Assembly (NCBI GenBank): GCA_964538505.1
Contig: CAZIDY010000003.1
Location: 124,001 to 188,000 of the forward strand
DNA: 64,000 nucleotides
Source: Zeimonas sp964538505
Lineage (GTDB): Bacteria; Pseudomonadota; Gammaproteobacteria; Burkholderiales; Burkholderiaceae_E
Reading direction: 5' to 3'
The translations under genes were made by a program, and so were the position numbers. Below are positions 37,800 through 47,275 of this stretch, piece by piece. Positions within the stretch are counted from its first letter, which is position 1. Every line of letters begins with the position of its first letter. The notes under the pieces were generated by a model. That model made no database searches, was not told where the DNA came from, and saw only the letters and a list, made by a program, of their open reading frames with translations.

Positions 37800-38786
37800 T
37801 CACTTGATCCAGCCCTTCTCGCGATAGTAGCGCTGCGCGCCTTCGTGCAGCGGTGCCGAGAGGCCGTCCTTGACCATGTTTTCCGGCTTCAGGTTCGCCA
37901 GTGCCGGATGCAGCCGCTTGAACTCGTCGAAGTTCTCGAACACCGCCTTGACGACCGCATAGACAGTGTCGGGCGAGGTCTTCGTCGTCGCGACGACCGT
38001 GGCGAGCACACCGTAGGTCTCGGTGGCCTGCGGGTTGCTCGGATACAGCCCGGCGGGGATCGTCGCCTTCGCGTAGTACGGCCTGTCGGCGACGAGCTTG
38101 TCGATGGCCGGACCGGTGAGCGAGATCAGCTGCGCGCCGCAGGTCGTCGTCGGGTCCTGGATGTTCGCCGACGGGTGTCCGACCGCATAGAAGAAGCCGT
38201 CGATCTTGCCGTCGCACAGCGCCGAGCCGTGCTCGTCGGCCTTGAGCTCGGCGGCCAGGCCGAAGTCGCCCAGTTTCCAGCCCATTGCGCCGAGCAGTTC
38301 CTCCATCGAAGCACGGGTGCCCGAGCCGGGGTTGCCGACGTTGAAACGCTTGCCCTTGAAGTCTTCGAAGGTCTTGACGTTCGCTTCCTTGCGCGCGACG
38401 ACCGTGAAGGGCTCGGGGTGCACCGAGAACACGGCGCGAAGGTCCGGATATGCACCGGCGTCCTTGAACTGGCCGACGCCCTTCAGGCCGTTGAACTGCA
38501 CGTCGGACTGTGCGAAGCCGAGGTCGAGCTCGCCGGCCTTCAGCGTGTTTACGTTGAACACCGAGCCGCCGGTGGACTCGACCGAGCAGCGGATACCGTG
38601 CTGGGCGCGGTCCTTGTTCACGAGCCGGCAGATCGCGCCGCCCGCGGCGTAATAGACCCCGGTGACGCCGCCCGTTCCAATGGTGATGAACTTCTGTTGA
38701 GCCGCGACCGGCGTCTGGAACGCGGCGGCCGTCAGTGCGGCGCCGGCCAGGACGGCCAGGCGGAAAAGCTTCGGGGATTTGCGCAT
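37800..38786 (-). CDS. TAXI-family TRAP transporter solute receptor
   Basis: A 328-residue periplasmic binding protein. The signal peptide runs about residues 1-29 (MRKSPKLFRLAVLAGAALTA, cleavage near VAAQ), then FITIGTGGVTGVYYAAGGAI, 'CSVESTGGSVFNVNTLKAGE', DLGFAQSDVQF and 'KRFNVGNPGSGTRASMEELL' define the TAXI family. It hands substrate to the fused TRAP permease encoded downstream. Known TAXI ligands include glutamate and other carboxylates; the specific ligand is not evident. Start at 38786 has GGAGAC upstream and gives the signal peptide. Confidence 0.93.
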   Translation of the reverse strand: MRKSPKLFRLAVLAGAALTAAAFQTPVAAQQKFITIGTGGVTGVYYAAGGAICRLVNKDRAQHGIRCSVESTGGSVFNVNTLKAGELDLGFAQSDVQFNGLKGVGQFKDAGAYPDLRAVFSVHPEPFTVVARKEANVKTFEDFKGKRFNVGNPGSGTRASMEELLGAMGWKLGDFGLAAELKADEHGSALCDGKIDGFFYAVGHPSANIQDPTTTCGAQLISLTGPAIDKLVADRPYYAKATIPAGLYPSNPQATETYGVLATVVATTKTSPDTVYAVVKAVFENFDEFKRLHPALANLKPENMVKDGLSAPLHEGAQRYYREKGWIK

Positions 38787-38835
38787 CGCTGGGTCTCCGG
38801 TGCGGAAATGAGAAAAACGGCCGGCCATTATGCCT

Positions 38836-40170
38836 TCACCTTTGGAGCGCCGCGATCGACGCGTCGACCGCCTCGCCGAGCCGCCCGACGATGGCATCGA
38901 GCTCGGCCTCCGACACCGTGAAGGGCGGCGCGAGCAGCACGTGGTCGCCACGCTGCCCGTCGATCGTCCCGCCCATCGGGTAGACGAGCAGGCCGCGCGA
39001 CATCGCTTCCTGCTTGATCCGCGCATGCAGCTTCGACGCCGGATCGAAGCTCTGCTTCGAGGCACGATCGGCGACCAGCTCGATCGCACGGAAGAGCCCG
39101 CGGCCGCGGATGTCGCCGACGTGCGGATGCGCGCCGAAACGCCCGCGCAGCCGGTCGTCGAGCGCCCGGCCCATGCGACGGCAGGCGTCGAGCAGCCCGT
39201 CGCGGCGGATCACGCGCTGCACGGCGAGCGCGGCGGCGCAGGCGACCGGATGGCCGAGATAGGTATGCCCGTGCTGGAAGAAGCCGCTGCCGCGCGAGAA
39301 GGTCTCGACGATGCGCGATTGCACGAGCACCGCTCCGATCGGCTGATAGCCGCCGCCGAGTCCCTTGGCGATCGTCATCAGGTCGGGCGCGATTCCCTCC
39401 TGCTCGCAGGCGTGCAGCGTACCGGTGCGGCCCATTCCGCACATCACTTCGTCGAGGATCAGCAGGATGCCGTGGCGGTCGCACAGCTCGCGGATGCCGC
39501 GAAAGTAGCCCGGTACCGGCTCGAGCGCGCCGGCGGTCGCGCCGACAACGGTCTCGGCGACGAAGGCGATGACGTTCTCGCCGCCGAGCGCGTCGATCTG
39601 CTGCGACAGCTCGCCGACGAGCCGACGGCCATAGGCTTCGGGACTCTCGTCGGCCCGACGTTCGCGGTACTCGTAGCACGGCGAGACGTGCGCGACCTCG
39701 ACCAGCAGCGGTGCGAAGGCACGACGCCGCCATTCGTTGCCGCCGACGGCGAGCGCCCCGAGCGTGTTGCCGTGATAGCTCTGGCGACGCGCGATGAAGT
39801 GCGTGCGCTGCGGCTGGCCGATCTCGACGAAGTACTGGCGCGCCATCTTCAGCGCCGCCTCGACTGCCTCCGAGCCGCCCGAGACGAAGTACACGTGGCC
39901 GATGCCTTGCGGCGCATCCTCGACCAGCGTGTCGGCGAGCGTCTCGGCAACCTCGGTCGTGAAGAAGCTCGTATGCGCGTAGGCGAGCCGGTCGATCTGT
40001 TCGTGCATCGCGGCGCGCACGTCGGGGTGCCCATGCCCGAGACAGGAGACGGCCGCCCCGCCCGATGCGTCGAGGTAGCGCTTGCCTTCGATGTCGACGA
40101 GCGTCGCGCCCTCCCCGGCGACGGCGACGGGAAAGCGGCGGTTCAGCGCGCGATGCAGGATGTGCGTCAT
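38836..40170 (-). CDS. Class III aminotransferase
   Basis: About 444 residues, PLP-dependent. Markers in order: YLDASGGAAVSCLGHGHPDV, VYFVSGGSEAVEAALKMARQ, the ring-stacking region SYHGNTLGALAVGG, LLILDEVMCGMGRTGTLHAC with the Asp that holds the pyridine nitrogen, and the Schiff-base Lys in MTIAKGLGGGYQPIGAVL. This family moves amino groups from omega-amino acids, polyamines or amines to pyruvate or 2-oxoglutarate. ATG at 40170 gives the family's N-terminus; a GTG at 40200 would add ten residues. It lies close to the TAXI receptor gene and may use the imported substrate, which is inference. Confidence 0.88.
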   Translation of the reverse strand: MTHILHRALNRRFPVAVAGEGATLVDIEGKRYLDASGGAAVSCLGHGHPDVRAAMHEQIDRLAYAHTSFFTTEVAETLADTLVEDAPQGIGHVYFVSGGSEAVEAALKMARQYFVEIGQPQRTHFIARRQSYHGNTLGALAVGGNEWRRRAFAPLLVEVAHVSPCYEYRERRADESPEAYGRRLVGELSQQIDALGGENVIAFVAETVVGATAGALEPVPGYFRGIRELCDRHGILLILDEVMCGMGRTGTLHACEQEGIAPDLMTIAKGLGGGYQPIGAVLVQSRIVETFSRGSGFFQHGHTYLGHPVACAAALAVQRVIRRDGLLDACRRMGRALDDRLRGRFGAHPHVGDIRGRGLFRAIELVADRASKQSFDPASKLHARIKQEAMSRGLLVYPMGGTIDGQRGDHVLLAPPFTVSEAELDAIVGRLGEAVDASIAALQR

Positions 40171-40243
40171 GATGGGCGTCAGCGTAGCGTCGTTCGACAC
40201 GGAGCGCGCAGTAACGGCGGGGTCGGCGCCTTTATTCCCTCGC

Positions 40244-41872
40244 TCAGGCGCTGCGCAGACGTGCGATGCGCGCCAGCACGATCGTCGCCATCGGAACGAC
40301 GAAGCCGATCGCGATCACGACGAGCATCAGCTCGCCGAGCTGGCCGTAGTCGGCGGGGATCTTCACCGCACCGGTCGCCGCGTCGCGCACCTCGCGCGTG
40401 ATCAGATACAGGTCGTTCAGGTACTTCGTGAAGAGCTGCGAGGCCGACAACGCGAGGTTCGTGAACGAGGCCATCACCGCGAAGTACGTCGCCTTCAGGT
40501 GCGCGGGCGCCGAGTTCGCGATCCACGCGAGCATCGGCACCATCGCGATCTGCCCGAGCGGCGATTCAATCGCCGTGTCGACGAGCGCGATGAAACGCGC
40601 GTCGACGATGCCGCCGGTGTGCGCGGCGGTCCAGTGATGCAAGCCGTAGAACATCCCGACGATCGGAATCGACAGCAGCGTCGCGACGATCGTCAGCACG
40701 CCGACGATGTAGTAGATCGAGCGCTCGGCCATGAAGCGGCGGAAGATGAACAGCCCGGCCAGCGTCAGCACGCTGCCGATGACGGCGAGCACCGACAGGA
40801 ACTGCTGGTCGAAACCGAGCTCGTCGATCATCCACCAGGTCTGTCCGGCTCCGGCGGTGGGCAATGCGCGGAACACGAAGATGACGAGCGCCGTGCCGAG
40901 CAGCGTCTCGCGCGCGGCGGGCGACAGCTCACGCGTGAGCCGGAACATCAGCGTGACGATGATCGCCATCGAAACGGCGAAGACGATCTCCTGCGCCGCA
41001 GGCACGTTGCCCAGGCCGACACCGAGCGACAGCACCGCGAAGGCAAGCCCGCCGCCGAGCACCCACCAGTTCACCGGCGGCCGCTCGGCGTGCACGGTGA
41101 GCCGACGCCGGATCTCGTCGGCCGGCACGCCCTGCATACGCAGCCGCCGCGCGTCGCGCCGACGCAGCCACGACGCGAACAGCACGCCCATCACCGACAC
41201 CACGGGAATCGCGAGCGCGTAGACGTGCACGTCGATGTAGACGCCTACCTTCTGCGCCTCGGGCAGCGTGTCCGCATCGCGCAGCAGGAAGACGTTGGCG
41301 AGCGCCACCAGCACCGAGCCGCCGATGATCGCGACGCGACCGAGCGTCTGCATCGTCGTGTGCATCGCCCGCAGGCGATCGGCAGCAAGCGGCTCGCCGT
41401 TCCCGTCGAAGCGCGGCACCGCCTCGACGGTCATCGCGTCTGCGACGACGTCCTGCGTCACATAGCCGATCGGCGCGAGCAGCGCCGCGAGCACGTACCA
41501 CGATTCGGCGGGCATGATCGCGCCCATGCGCTGCGGATCGGCGAGCAGCCCGATCATCACCAGCAGGCTCGCGGCGATCAATGAAGCGCCGAGCCAGACG
41601 AGCCCCGCCTTGTAGCGCCAGATCAGGTCGACCAGGTGCCCGAGCGGCATCTTCAGCGCCCACGGCAGTCCGGCCCAGAAGCCGAGCGCGGCCAGGAACC
41701 CGGCCGACAGCCCGAGGTATTCCTTGACGAAGAAGGTGCCGACGATCGCCGTGAGACCGGAGATGCCCGCGGCCAGATAGACCATCAGCGGCGGCAGGTA
41801 CGACAGCCGCATGTCGCGCGCGAGCGCGAGCACGTTGCGGTCGACCCATCCGCCGATGTGTCCGGCGAGCAC
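40244..41872 (-). CDS. MFS-type membrane transporter
   Basis: About 542 residues with 12 or so transmembrane helices. The first half has 'VYLAAGISGLTAIVGTFFVK', 'ALGFWAGLPWALKMPLGHLV' then DLIWRYKAG, and 'AALLAPIGYVTQDVVADAMT', which resembles the folate-biopterin/AmpG-like branch of the major facilitator superfamily. A cytoplasmic loop rich in Arg lies between helices 6 and 7. The substrate cannot be named. The GTG at 41872 is the longest start; an ATG at 41812 keeps all helices and may be correct. Its upstream neighbour on the same strand is the SPW protein, 47 bp away. Confidence 0.78.
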   Translation of the reverse strand: MLAGHIGGWVDRNVLALARDMRLSYLPPLMVYLAAGISGLTAIVGTFFVKEYLGLSAGFLAALGFWAGLPWALKMPLGHLVDLIWRYKAGLVWLGASLIAASLLVMIGLLADPQRMGAIMPAESWYVLAALLAPIGYVTQDVVADAMTVEAVPRFDGNGEPLAADRLRAMHTTMQTLGRVAIIGGSVLVALANVFLLRDADTLPEAQKVGVYIDVHVYALAIPVVSVMGVLFASWLRRRDARRLRMQGVPADEIRRRLTVHAERPPVNWWVLGGGLAFAVLSLGVGLGNVPAAQEIVFAVSMAIIVTLMFRLTRELSPAARETLLGTALVIFVFRALPTAGAGQTWWMIDELGFDQQFLSVLAVIGSVLTLAGLFIFRRFMAERSIYYIVGVLTIVATLLSIPIVGMFYGLHHWTAAHTGGIVDARFIALVDTAIESPLGQIAMVPMLAWIANSAPAHLKATYFAVMASFTNLALSASQLFTKYLNDLYLITREVRDAATGAVKIPADYGQLGELMLVVIAIGFVVPMATIVLARIARLRSA

Positions 41873-41919
41873 GTGCCCGCCGCGCGGAGCACCCGACGCG
41901 CTCGACGGGGAGATCCGCT

Positions 41920-42282
41920 TCAGGGCCCGCTCCGCAGCCCGCGGTCACGGCGCTCGCGCCGGATATCACCGATCTCGGAGAAGGACAGCGCCATTGCCGC
42001 GATACCGCAGACGACTGCGTTGATCGTCGCGATGCGTACCGGCGAATAACCGAGCAGCCAGGGCGAGGCGAGCAGCAGCAGTCCGGTGACGGCAGTGCCC
42101 CACTCCTCGACGATCTCCGGATAGTAGAACGCGTCGACGGTGAAGGTGACGATCGCCACGCCGGCGATCATCGCGGCCCAGGCGGCCGAGTGCGTGTCTT
42201 CCATCCCGAGCACGAAGGGGCATGCGACGAGCCACAGCCCGAGCACCACCTCGATGCGATCCTGCCAATGCGCCCTGATCAT
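41920..42282 (-). CDS. SPW repeat membrane protein
   Basis: A 120-residue protein with four hydrophobic helices. It carries two copies of the SPW-type motif, VLGLWLVACPFVLG near residue 13 and GLLLLASPWLLGYSP near residue 67. The first lacks the S-P-W triplet and reads ACP. The family is a small inner-membrane group with no known function. Same direction as the MFS gene and divergent from mnmC. Confidence 0.82.
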   Translation of the reverse strand: MIRAHWQDRIEVVLGLWLVACPFVLGMEDTHSAAWAAMIAGVAIVTFTVDAFYYPEIVEEWGTAVTGLLLLASPWLLGYSPVRIATINAVVCGIAAMALSFSEIGDIRRERRDRGLRSGP

Positions 42283-42362
42283 CGATTCCGGTCCCGCTTC
42301 CCGAACGCGTCGTGCACATTACCATGTCGGTCGCGCACCGAAGCCGACGAGCCGACGACCCG

Positions 42363-44327
42363 ATGCGCCCCCCGATGATCCCGATCGAACCCCATCCGCC
42401 GATCGCCTTCGACGAGAGCGGCGCTCCGGTGAGCGCGCTGTACGGCGACGTCTTTCGCAGCCGCAGCGGCGCACGCAGCGAAGCGCGCGAAGTCTTCGTC
42501 GACGGCTGTGCGCTGCCCGGGCGCTGGCGGGCGCTTTCGCGGCCGGGCGCGTGTATCGCGCAGCCCTTCTCGGTGCTCGAGCTGGGTTTCGGCGCGGGAA
42601 TCAATTTCCTCGAGACACTCGACGCGTGGCGAAGCGCAGCGCCCGCCGGGCTGCGCCTGCACTTCGTCTCGGTGGAGGCGCATCCGCTGTCGCGCGACGA
42701 CCTCGCACGCGTGCACGAGGCGCTCGGCATCGACGGCAGCGATGCTGCGCGCCTTCGCGAGCGATGGCCGCTCGCGCTGCCCGGCCTGCACTCGCTCGCC
42801 TTCGACGACGCGAATGCCGTGCTGATGATCTGCCTGGGCGACGCCGCGCGCGTCGTACCGAAACTGCGGATGGCGGCCGACGCGATCTTCCTCGACGGTT
42901 TCGCGCCGGCACGCAACCCTGAGCTCTGGGCCGAGCCGCTGATGCGCGCCGTCGCGCGCCTGGCACGCTCCGACGCGCCCTTCGCCACCTGGACGGCAGC
43001 GTCGGGCGTGCGCGACGCGCTCGCCGCCGCCGGCTTCGCCGTCGAACGCGTCGCCGGCCATGGCGGCAAACGGCACCGCCTGCGCGGCCGCTACGCGCCG
43101 CGCTGGCGCAGCTTCCCGGCGCCGGCGGCGCCCCCGCAGTGGTCGTCGAACGATGTGCTCGTCGTCGGGGCGGGCCTCGCGGGCGCAGCCGTCGCAACCG
43201 GCTTCGCCCGGCGCGGCTGGAAGGTGCAGGTGCTCGAAGCCCAGGATCACCCGGCCGCCGGAGGTTCGAGCCAGCCGCTCGCCGCGGATCATCTGCATCT
43301 TTCGATCGACGACAACGTGCTCGCCCGGCTGACGCGCGCGGCGCTCGACGCGCGCAAGAGGCTCACCGGTTGCACGTTGCCGGAGGGAAAGCTCGTACTC
43401 GACGCAGACGATGCCGATTCGCAGCGGCGGATCGCAATGCTCGACGCGCTGCGCTTTCCGCCTGCGTTCGTGCGACACGTCGACGCCGACGAAGCGGGCG
43501 AGCTGGCCGGCATCGCGCTGCCGCGCGGTGCGTTGTGGCTGCCGGTCGCGCACGTCGAAGACCCGCATGCGCTCGTCGCCCGTTGGCTCGCGCACGACGC
43601 GATCCGGGTACGCCCGGCGACGCGTGTCGATCGGCTCGAGCGCGACGATGCCGGCTGGACCGCACTCGATGCGGCCGGCGCTCGCCTCGCGCGCGCGGCG
43701 ATCGTCGTGCTTGCGAACGCGGCCGATGCGGCACGACTCGGCGCGACGGCGACGATTCCAATGCGTGCCATGCGTGGCCAGAGCACCTGGCTGCCCAGCG
43801 CCTGCCTGCCGGGGCTGCGCCGCGCAGTGAGCGGGCTCGCATGGGCGGCACCGGCGGGCGACCGCGTTCTCGCCGGCGCCACTTTCGAGGCCGGCGAGTC
43901 GCTGGAGATGACGGAGCAGGCCGATGCGAGCAACGTGCGCCGGCTGGCGCGGATGCTCGCGCCCGAGCCGTCGTCGGCGCAGCAACTCGCCGCCGACTGG
44001 ACCCGCGCTGCGCGCAGCGCATCGATCGGCGTACGCTGGGCGAGCACCGACCGCATCGCCGTGATCGGCGCGATGCCCGACGAAGCCTGCGCGCGTGACG
44101 ACGCCGGGCGGCTTGTGCACAACGCGCGGCTGCCGATGCCTTTGGCAGCAGGCCTGTACGGCGCCTTCGGCTTCGGCGCGCGGGGAGTGCTCTGGGCCAG
44201 CCTTGCCGGGCAGTGCCTGCCCACACTGGCCGACGGCTCGCCGATGCCGATCGAAGACGATCTGCTGCGCGCGATCGACCCGGCTCGGTTCCTGCGCAGG
44301 AGGTTGCGGGCGGGGAAAGCGATTTAG
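42363..44327 (+). CDS. mnmC: Bifunctional tRNA 5-methylaminomethyl-2-thiouridine synthase MnmC
   Basis: About 654 residues with both MnmC domains. The N-terminal methyltransferase (residues about 1-235) has FSVLELGFGAGINFLETLDA and 'AIFLDGFAPARNPELW'. The C-terminal FAD oxidase has the Rossmann start VLVVGAGLAGAAVATGFARR near residue 265, then GGSSQPLAADHLH, and ends GLYGAFGFGARGVLWASLAG. It completes mnm5s2U34 in tRNA by removing the carboxymethyl group and then methylating. ATG at 42363 is taken; starts at 42312, 42324 and 42375 are also in frame. Confidence 0.93.
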   Translation: MRPPMIPIEPHPPIAFDESGAPVSALYGDVFRSRSGARSEAREVFVDGCALPGRWRALSRPGACIAQPFSVLELGFGAGINFLETLDAWRSAAPAGLRLHFVSVEAHPLSRDDLARVHEALGIDGSDAARLRERWPLALPGLHSLAFDDANAVLMICLGDAARVVPKLRMAADAIFLDGFAPARNPELWAEPLMRAVARLARSDAPFATWTAASGVRDALAAAGFAVERVAGHGGKRHRLRGRYAPRWRSFPAPAAPPQWSSNDVLVVGAGLAGAAVATGFARRGWKVQVLEAQDHPAAGGSSQPLAADHLHLSIDDNVLARLTRAALDARKRLTGCTLPEGKLVLDADDADSQRRIAMLDALRFPPAFVRHVDADEAGELAGIALPRGALWLPVAHVEDPHALVARWLAHDAIRVRPATRVDRLERDDAGWTALDAAGARLARAAIVVLANAADAARLGATATIPMRAMRGQSTWLPSACLPGLRRAVSGLAWAAPAGDRVLAGATFEAGESLEMTEQADASNVRRLARMLAPEPSSAQQLAADWTRAARSASIGVRWASTDRIAVIGAMPDEACARDDAGRLVHNARLPMPLAAGLYGAFGFGARGVLWASLAGQCLPTLADGSPMPIEDDLLRAIDPARFLRRRLRAGKAI

Positions 44328-44544
44328 GGGCGCGCGTCCCGACTGACATACACTTACTTGTGGGATCCACTTATTGCCACCTGAAATAAACAACCCCATT
44401 CAAACGGCGTTCGAGTTCATGTAAACCACATGTCATGAGCCGGTCGAATGAATCGCTGGTATTCACGACTAATCACCGCCTGCTGCTCGCCGATGCAACC
44501 CCGGCACGCCGCAAAACCGCCTCCTCGATGATCCCCACGCCAAC
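44328..44544. other. 217-bp intergenic stretch, AT-richer than its surroundings
   Basis: Between mnmC and the LysR gene. It is clearly less GC-rich than its neighbours and includes several TTA/TAA-rich words and an ACATGT palindrome near 44427. It probably carries the promoter of the LysR gene, but no hexamer pair stands out. No open frame is worth calling. Confidence 0.5.
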
Positions 44545-45429
44545 ATGAAAGACCTGCCCGCCTCGCTGCTGCGCGCCCTCCTCGCCGTCGTCGACACGCG
44601 CAGCTTCTCGCGCGCCGCGCGCGAGCTCGGCACGACGCAGCCGGCGGTCAGCCTGCAGATCCGTCGGCTCGAGAAGCTCGTCGGCGCGACGCTGCTCGAG
44701 CGAACGACGCGTTCGGTGGAGCCGACCGAGACGGCGTTGCGGATGCTGCCGATCGCACGCGAGCTGCTGAGGCTGCAGGCGATCGTGCTGACGCGCATGG
44801 ACGCACCGGCCCTGTCTGGTGCCGTTCGGCTCGGCGCCGACGAATCGGTGGCGCTCGGTCTCGGCCTGATCGAGACCGTGCGCGACTTCGCGCACGCCTG
44901 GCCGCAGGTCGAGCTGCAGCTGCGCATCGACGACAACCCCACGCTGCACCGGGAGTTCGACGAAGGCCGCTTCGACCTGCTGCTCGAGCATGGCGAGGCC
45001 ACGACGGCAGGTGCCACGATCGTCTCCCGCGAGCGACTGCTCTGGTACGGGCGTGCGATGCCACCCACCGAGAACGCGCCGTGGCCGGTGATCGCACCGC
45101 CACGCGGCGGGTCGCTGCGCCGGCGTAGCGACGCGGCGCTCGCCGGCAGCTCGGCGCGCCACCGGATCGTCTTCGAGGCGCCGAGCCTGGCGATGTGCAT
45201 CGAAGCGGCACGGCGCGGCCTGGGCATCGTCGCGCTGCCGGCCGACGTGGGGCGCGCGCACGCACTCGATCGGCCGACCGCCCGCGGGCTGCCGGCGCTC
45301 GGTGCGACGACGGTGCTGCTGCGCCAGCGCGCCGACATCGGCGAAGCCACCGTAGCGCTACGCAACGCGTTGCGCCAGGCATCCGCCGCACGGCGCACAC
45401 GCGGCCGACCGCGCACGCCCGATCGCTGA
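44545..45429 (+). CDS. LysR-type transcriptional regulator
   Basis: A 294-residue regulator. The N-terminal winged helix is clear: LLRALLAVVDTRSFSRAARE, then LGTTQPAVSLQIRRLEKLVG and LLERTTRSVEPTETA. The C-terminal 200 residues form the two-lobed ligand domain (GAVRLGADESVALGLGLIET, and MCIEAARRGLGIVALP near the end). The inducer is not evident. LysR regulators often control a divergent neighbour, but mnmC points the same way here, so the target is not visible. A large palindrome directly follows the stop. Confidence 0.9.
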   Translation: MKDLPASLLRALLAVVDTRSFSRAARELGTTQPAVSLQIRRLEKLVGATLLERTTRSVEPTETALRMLPIARELLRLQAIVLTRMDAPALSGAVRLGADESVALGLGLIETVRDFAHAWPQVELQLRIDDNPTLHREFDEGRFDLLLEHGEATTAGATIVSRERLLWYGRAMPPTENAPWPVIAPPRGGSLRRRSDAALAGSSARHRIVFEAPSLAMCIEAARRGLGIVALPADVGRAHALDRPTARGLPALGATTVLLRQRADIGEATVALRNALRQASAARRTRGRPRTPDR

Positions 45430-45432
45430 GAA

Positions 45433-45486
45433 AACCGGGGTCAGACCACGATTTCGCCTCGGCGAAATCGTGGTCTGACCCCGGTT
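45433..45486. repeat. 54-bp perfect palindrome between convergent genes
   Basis: Two 26-bp arms, starting AACCGGGGTCAGACCACG and ending CGTGGTCTGACCCCGGTT, pair perfectly around a 2-nt centre. It fills the gap between the convergent LysR and ABC-F genes, so it could end transcription from both sides. GGGGTCAGACC words of this kind are, from memory, frequent in betaproteobacterial genomes and fit a REP/BIME-type element. Confidence 0.8.
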
Positions 45487-45490
45487 CTTG

Positions 45491-47134
45491 CTACTCGATC
45501 CCCTGGCTCGCCAGATACGACTCGTAGTCGCCGCGCCAGTCGACGATCTCGCCGCCCGTGCGCACCTCGAGCACCCTTGTGGCGATCGCGTCGACGAACT
45601 GTCGGTCGTGCGAGACGACGAAGATCGTTCCCGCGTATTTCTCGAGCGCATACTGCAGCGACTCGATCGACTCCATGTCGAGATGGTTGGTCGGCTCGTC
45701 GAGCATCAGCACGTTGTGCCGGCCGAGCATCAGGCGCCCGAAGCTCATCCGGTGCATCTCGCCGCCGGAGAGCACGCGCACGGGCTTGCGCACTTCGTCG
45801 CCCGAGAAAAGCATGCGGCCGAGAATGCTGCGCAGCGTCTGTTCATCGTCGCCCGGCTGCGTGTAGTACGACAGCCATTCGGTGAGCGTGCGATCCGACT
45901 CGAAGTCGGGGTGCACGTCCTGCGCCATGTAGCCGACGTCGGCATTCTCCGACCAGCGCGCCTCGCCCTCGGTGGGCGCGAGCCCGCCGCCCTTGCCCGG
46001 CGCGATGCCGCCCCGCTCGGCGCCCAGCATCGCGCGCAGCAGCGTCGTCTTGCCCGCTCCATTGGCGCCGACGATCGCCACGCGGTCGCCCGCATCGAAG
46101 ATCGTCGAGAACCCCGAGAACACCGCCGCATCGGCCCCCGGATAGCGATAGCCGAGGTTCTCGACCTCGAGCGCCTGCCGGTGCATGGGCTTGGCCTGCT
46201 CGAAGCGGATGTACGGGCTCTGGCGCGACGAAGGCTTCACTTCCACCGCCTCGCTGCGGATCTTGGCGATCAGCTTCTGGCGCGACGTGGCCTGGCGCGC
46301 CTTCGCCTTGTTCGCCGCGAAGCGCTGCACGAACTCCTGCAGTTCGGAGATGCGCTCCTTCGCACGCTCGTTCGCCGAGACCAGCCGCTGGCGCGCCTGC
46401 GCCGACGCGAGCATGTAGTCGTCGTAGTTGCCCGGGTAGACGCGCAGCTCGCGATAGTCGAGATCAGCCATGTGCGTGCAGACGGCGTTCAGGAAGTGGC
46501 GATCGTGCGAGATGATCACCATCGTCGAGTCGCGCTCGTTCAGCACCGACTCGAGCCAGCGGATCGTGTCGATGTCGAGGTTGTTCGTCGGTTCGTCGAG
46601 CAGCAGCACGTCGGGGTCGGAGAACAGCGCCTGCGCGAGCAGCACGCGCAGCTTCCAGCCCGGGGCGATCTCGCGCATCGGGCCTTCGTGCTGCTCGACG
46701 GGAATGTCGAGCCCGAGCAGCAGTTCACCGGCGCGGGCCTCGGCCGTATAGCCGCCGTACTCGGCGAACCTCGCCTCGAGCTCGGCGGCGTGCATGTAGT
46801 CGGCCTCGCTCGCCTCCGGATTTTCGTAGATCGCGTCGCGCTCGCTCATCGCCGCCCACATCTCGACGTGCCCCATCAGCACGACGTCGAGCACGCGCTG
46901 GTCCTCGAAGGCGAACTGGTCCTGGCGCAGCTTGCCGAGACGCACGTTCGGCTCGAGCACGACCTGCCCGCTCGACGGCTCAAGATCGCCGCCGAAGATC
47001 TTCATCAGCGTCGACTTCCCCGAACCATTGGCGCCGATCAGGCCGTAGCGATTGCCGTCGGCGAACTTCGCGTTGACGTTCTCGAAGAGGGGCTTCGCCC
47101 CGAACTGCATCGTGATGTTGACTGCGGAAAGCAT
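45491..47134 (-). CDS. ABC-F family ATPase (YbiT-like)
   Basis: A 547-residue protein with two ABC domains and no membrane part. First domain: Walker A LIGANGSGKSTLMKIF near residue 33, degenerate signature REIAPGWKLRVLLAQAL, Walker B VLLLDEPTNNLDI. The linker (about 240-310) is the charged helical pair that enters the ribosome. Second domain: VGANGAGKTTLLRAML, signature RVLSGGEMHRMSF, VLMLDEPTNHLDM. APGWKLR in the first signature and the total length point to the YbiT branch of translation factors. It ends 5 bp from the big palindrome. Confidence 0.9.
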   Translation of the reverse strand: MLSAVNITMQFGAKPLFENVNAKFADGNRYGLIGANGSGKSTLMKIFGGDLEPSSGQVVLEPNVRLGKLRQDQFAFEDQRVLDVVLMGHVEMWAAMSERDAIYENPEASEADYMHAAELEARFAEYGGYTAEARAGELLLGLDIPVEQHEGPMREIAPGWKLRVLLAQALFSDPDVLLLDEPTNNLDIDTIRWLESVLNERDSTMVIISHDRHFLNAVCTHMADLDYRELRVYPGNYDDYMLASAQARQRLVSANERAKERISELQEFVQRFAANKAKARQATSRQKLIAKIRSEAVEVKPSSRQSPYIRFEQAKPMHRQALEVENLGYRYPGADAAVFSGFSTIFDAGDRVAIVGANGAGKTTLLRAMLGAERGGIAPGKGGGLAPTEGEARWSENADVGYMAQDVHPDFESDRTLTEWLSYYTQPGDDEQTLRSILGRMLFSGDEVRKPVRVLSGGEMHRMSFGRLMLGRHNVLMLDEPTNHLDMESIESLQYALEKYAGTIFVVSHDRQFVDAIATRVLEVRTGGEIVDWRGDYESYLASQGIE

Positions 47135-47159
47135 TCGTTGTGTTCCGTCCCGCGCGGGC

Positions 47160-47245
47160 GCGGGCGCTGTGGTTCAGGCCCGCATCGACGCGGGCTCGGG
47201 TTCAGCCCGCGCAGATGCGGGCGCTACGGTTGACGCAGAGTGCGT
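47160..47245. repeat. Tandem GC-rich repeat between purL and the ABC-F gene
   Basis: About three units of 27-30 bp, each beginning GCGGGC and containing GGTT, start near 47160, 47190 and 47217. Each unit can also pair with the next through GCCCGC/GCGGGC words. The gap (47135-47275) holds no gene. Confidence 0.6.
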
Positions 47246-47275
47246 GCGGGCGGTGCCTGCGCTCAGAACACGTTC

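Noticed and set aside
34999..37827. Very long plus-strand frame across the TRAP permease
   Set aside because: It mirrors the permease on the other strand, with biased Asp/Arg/His content and no family match.
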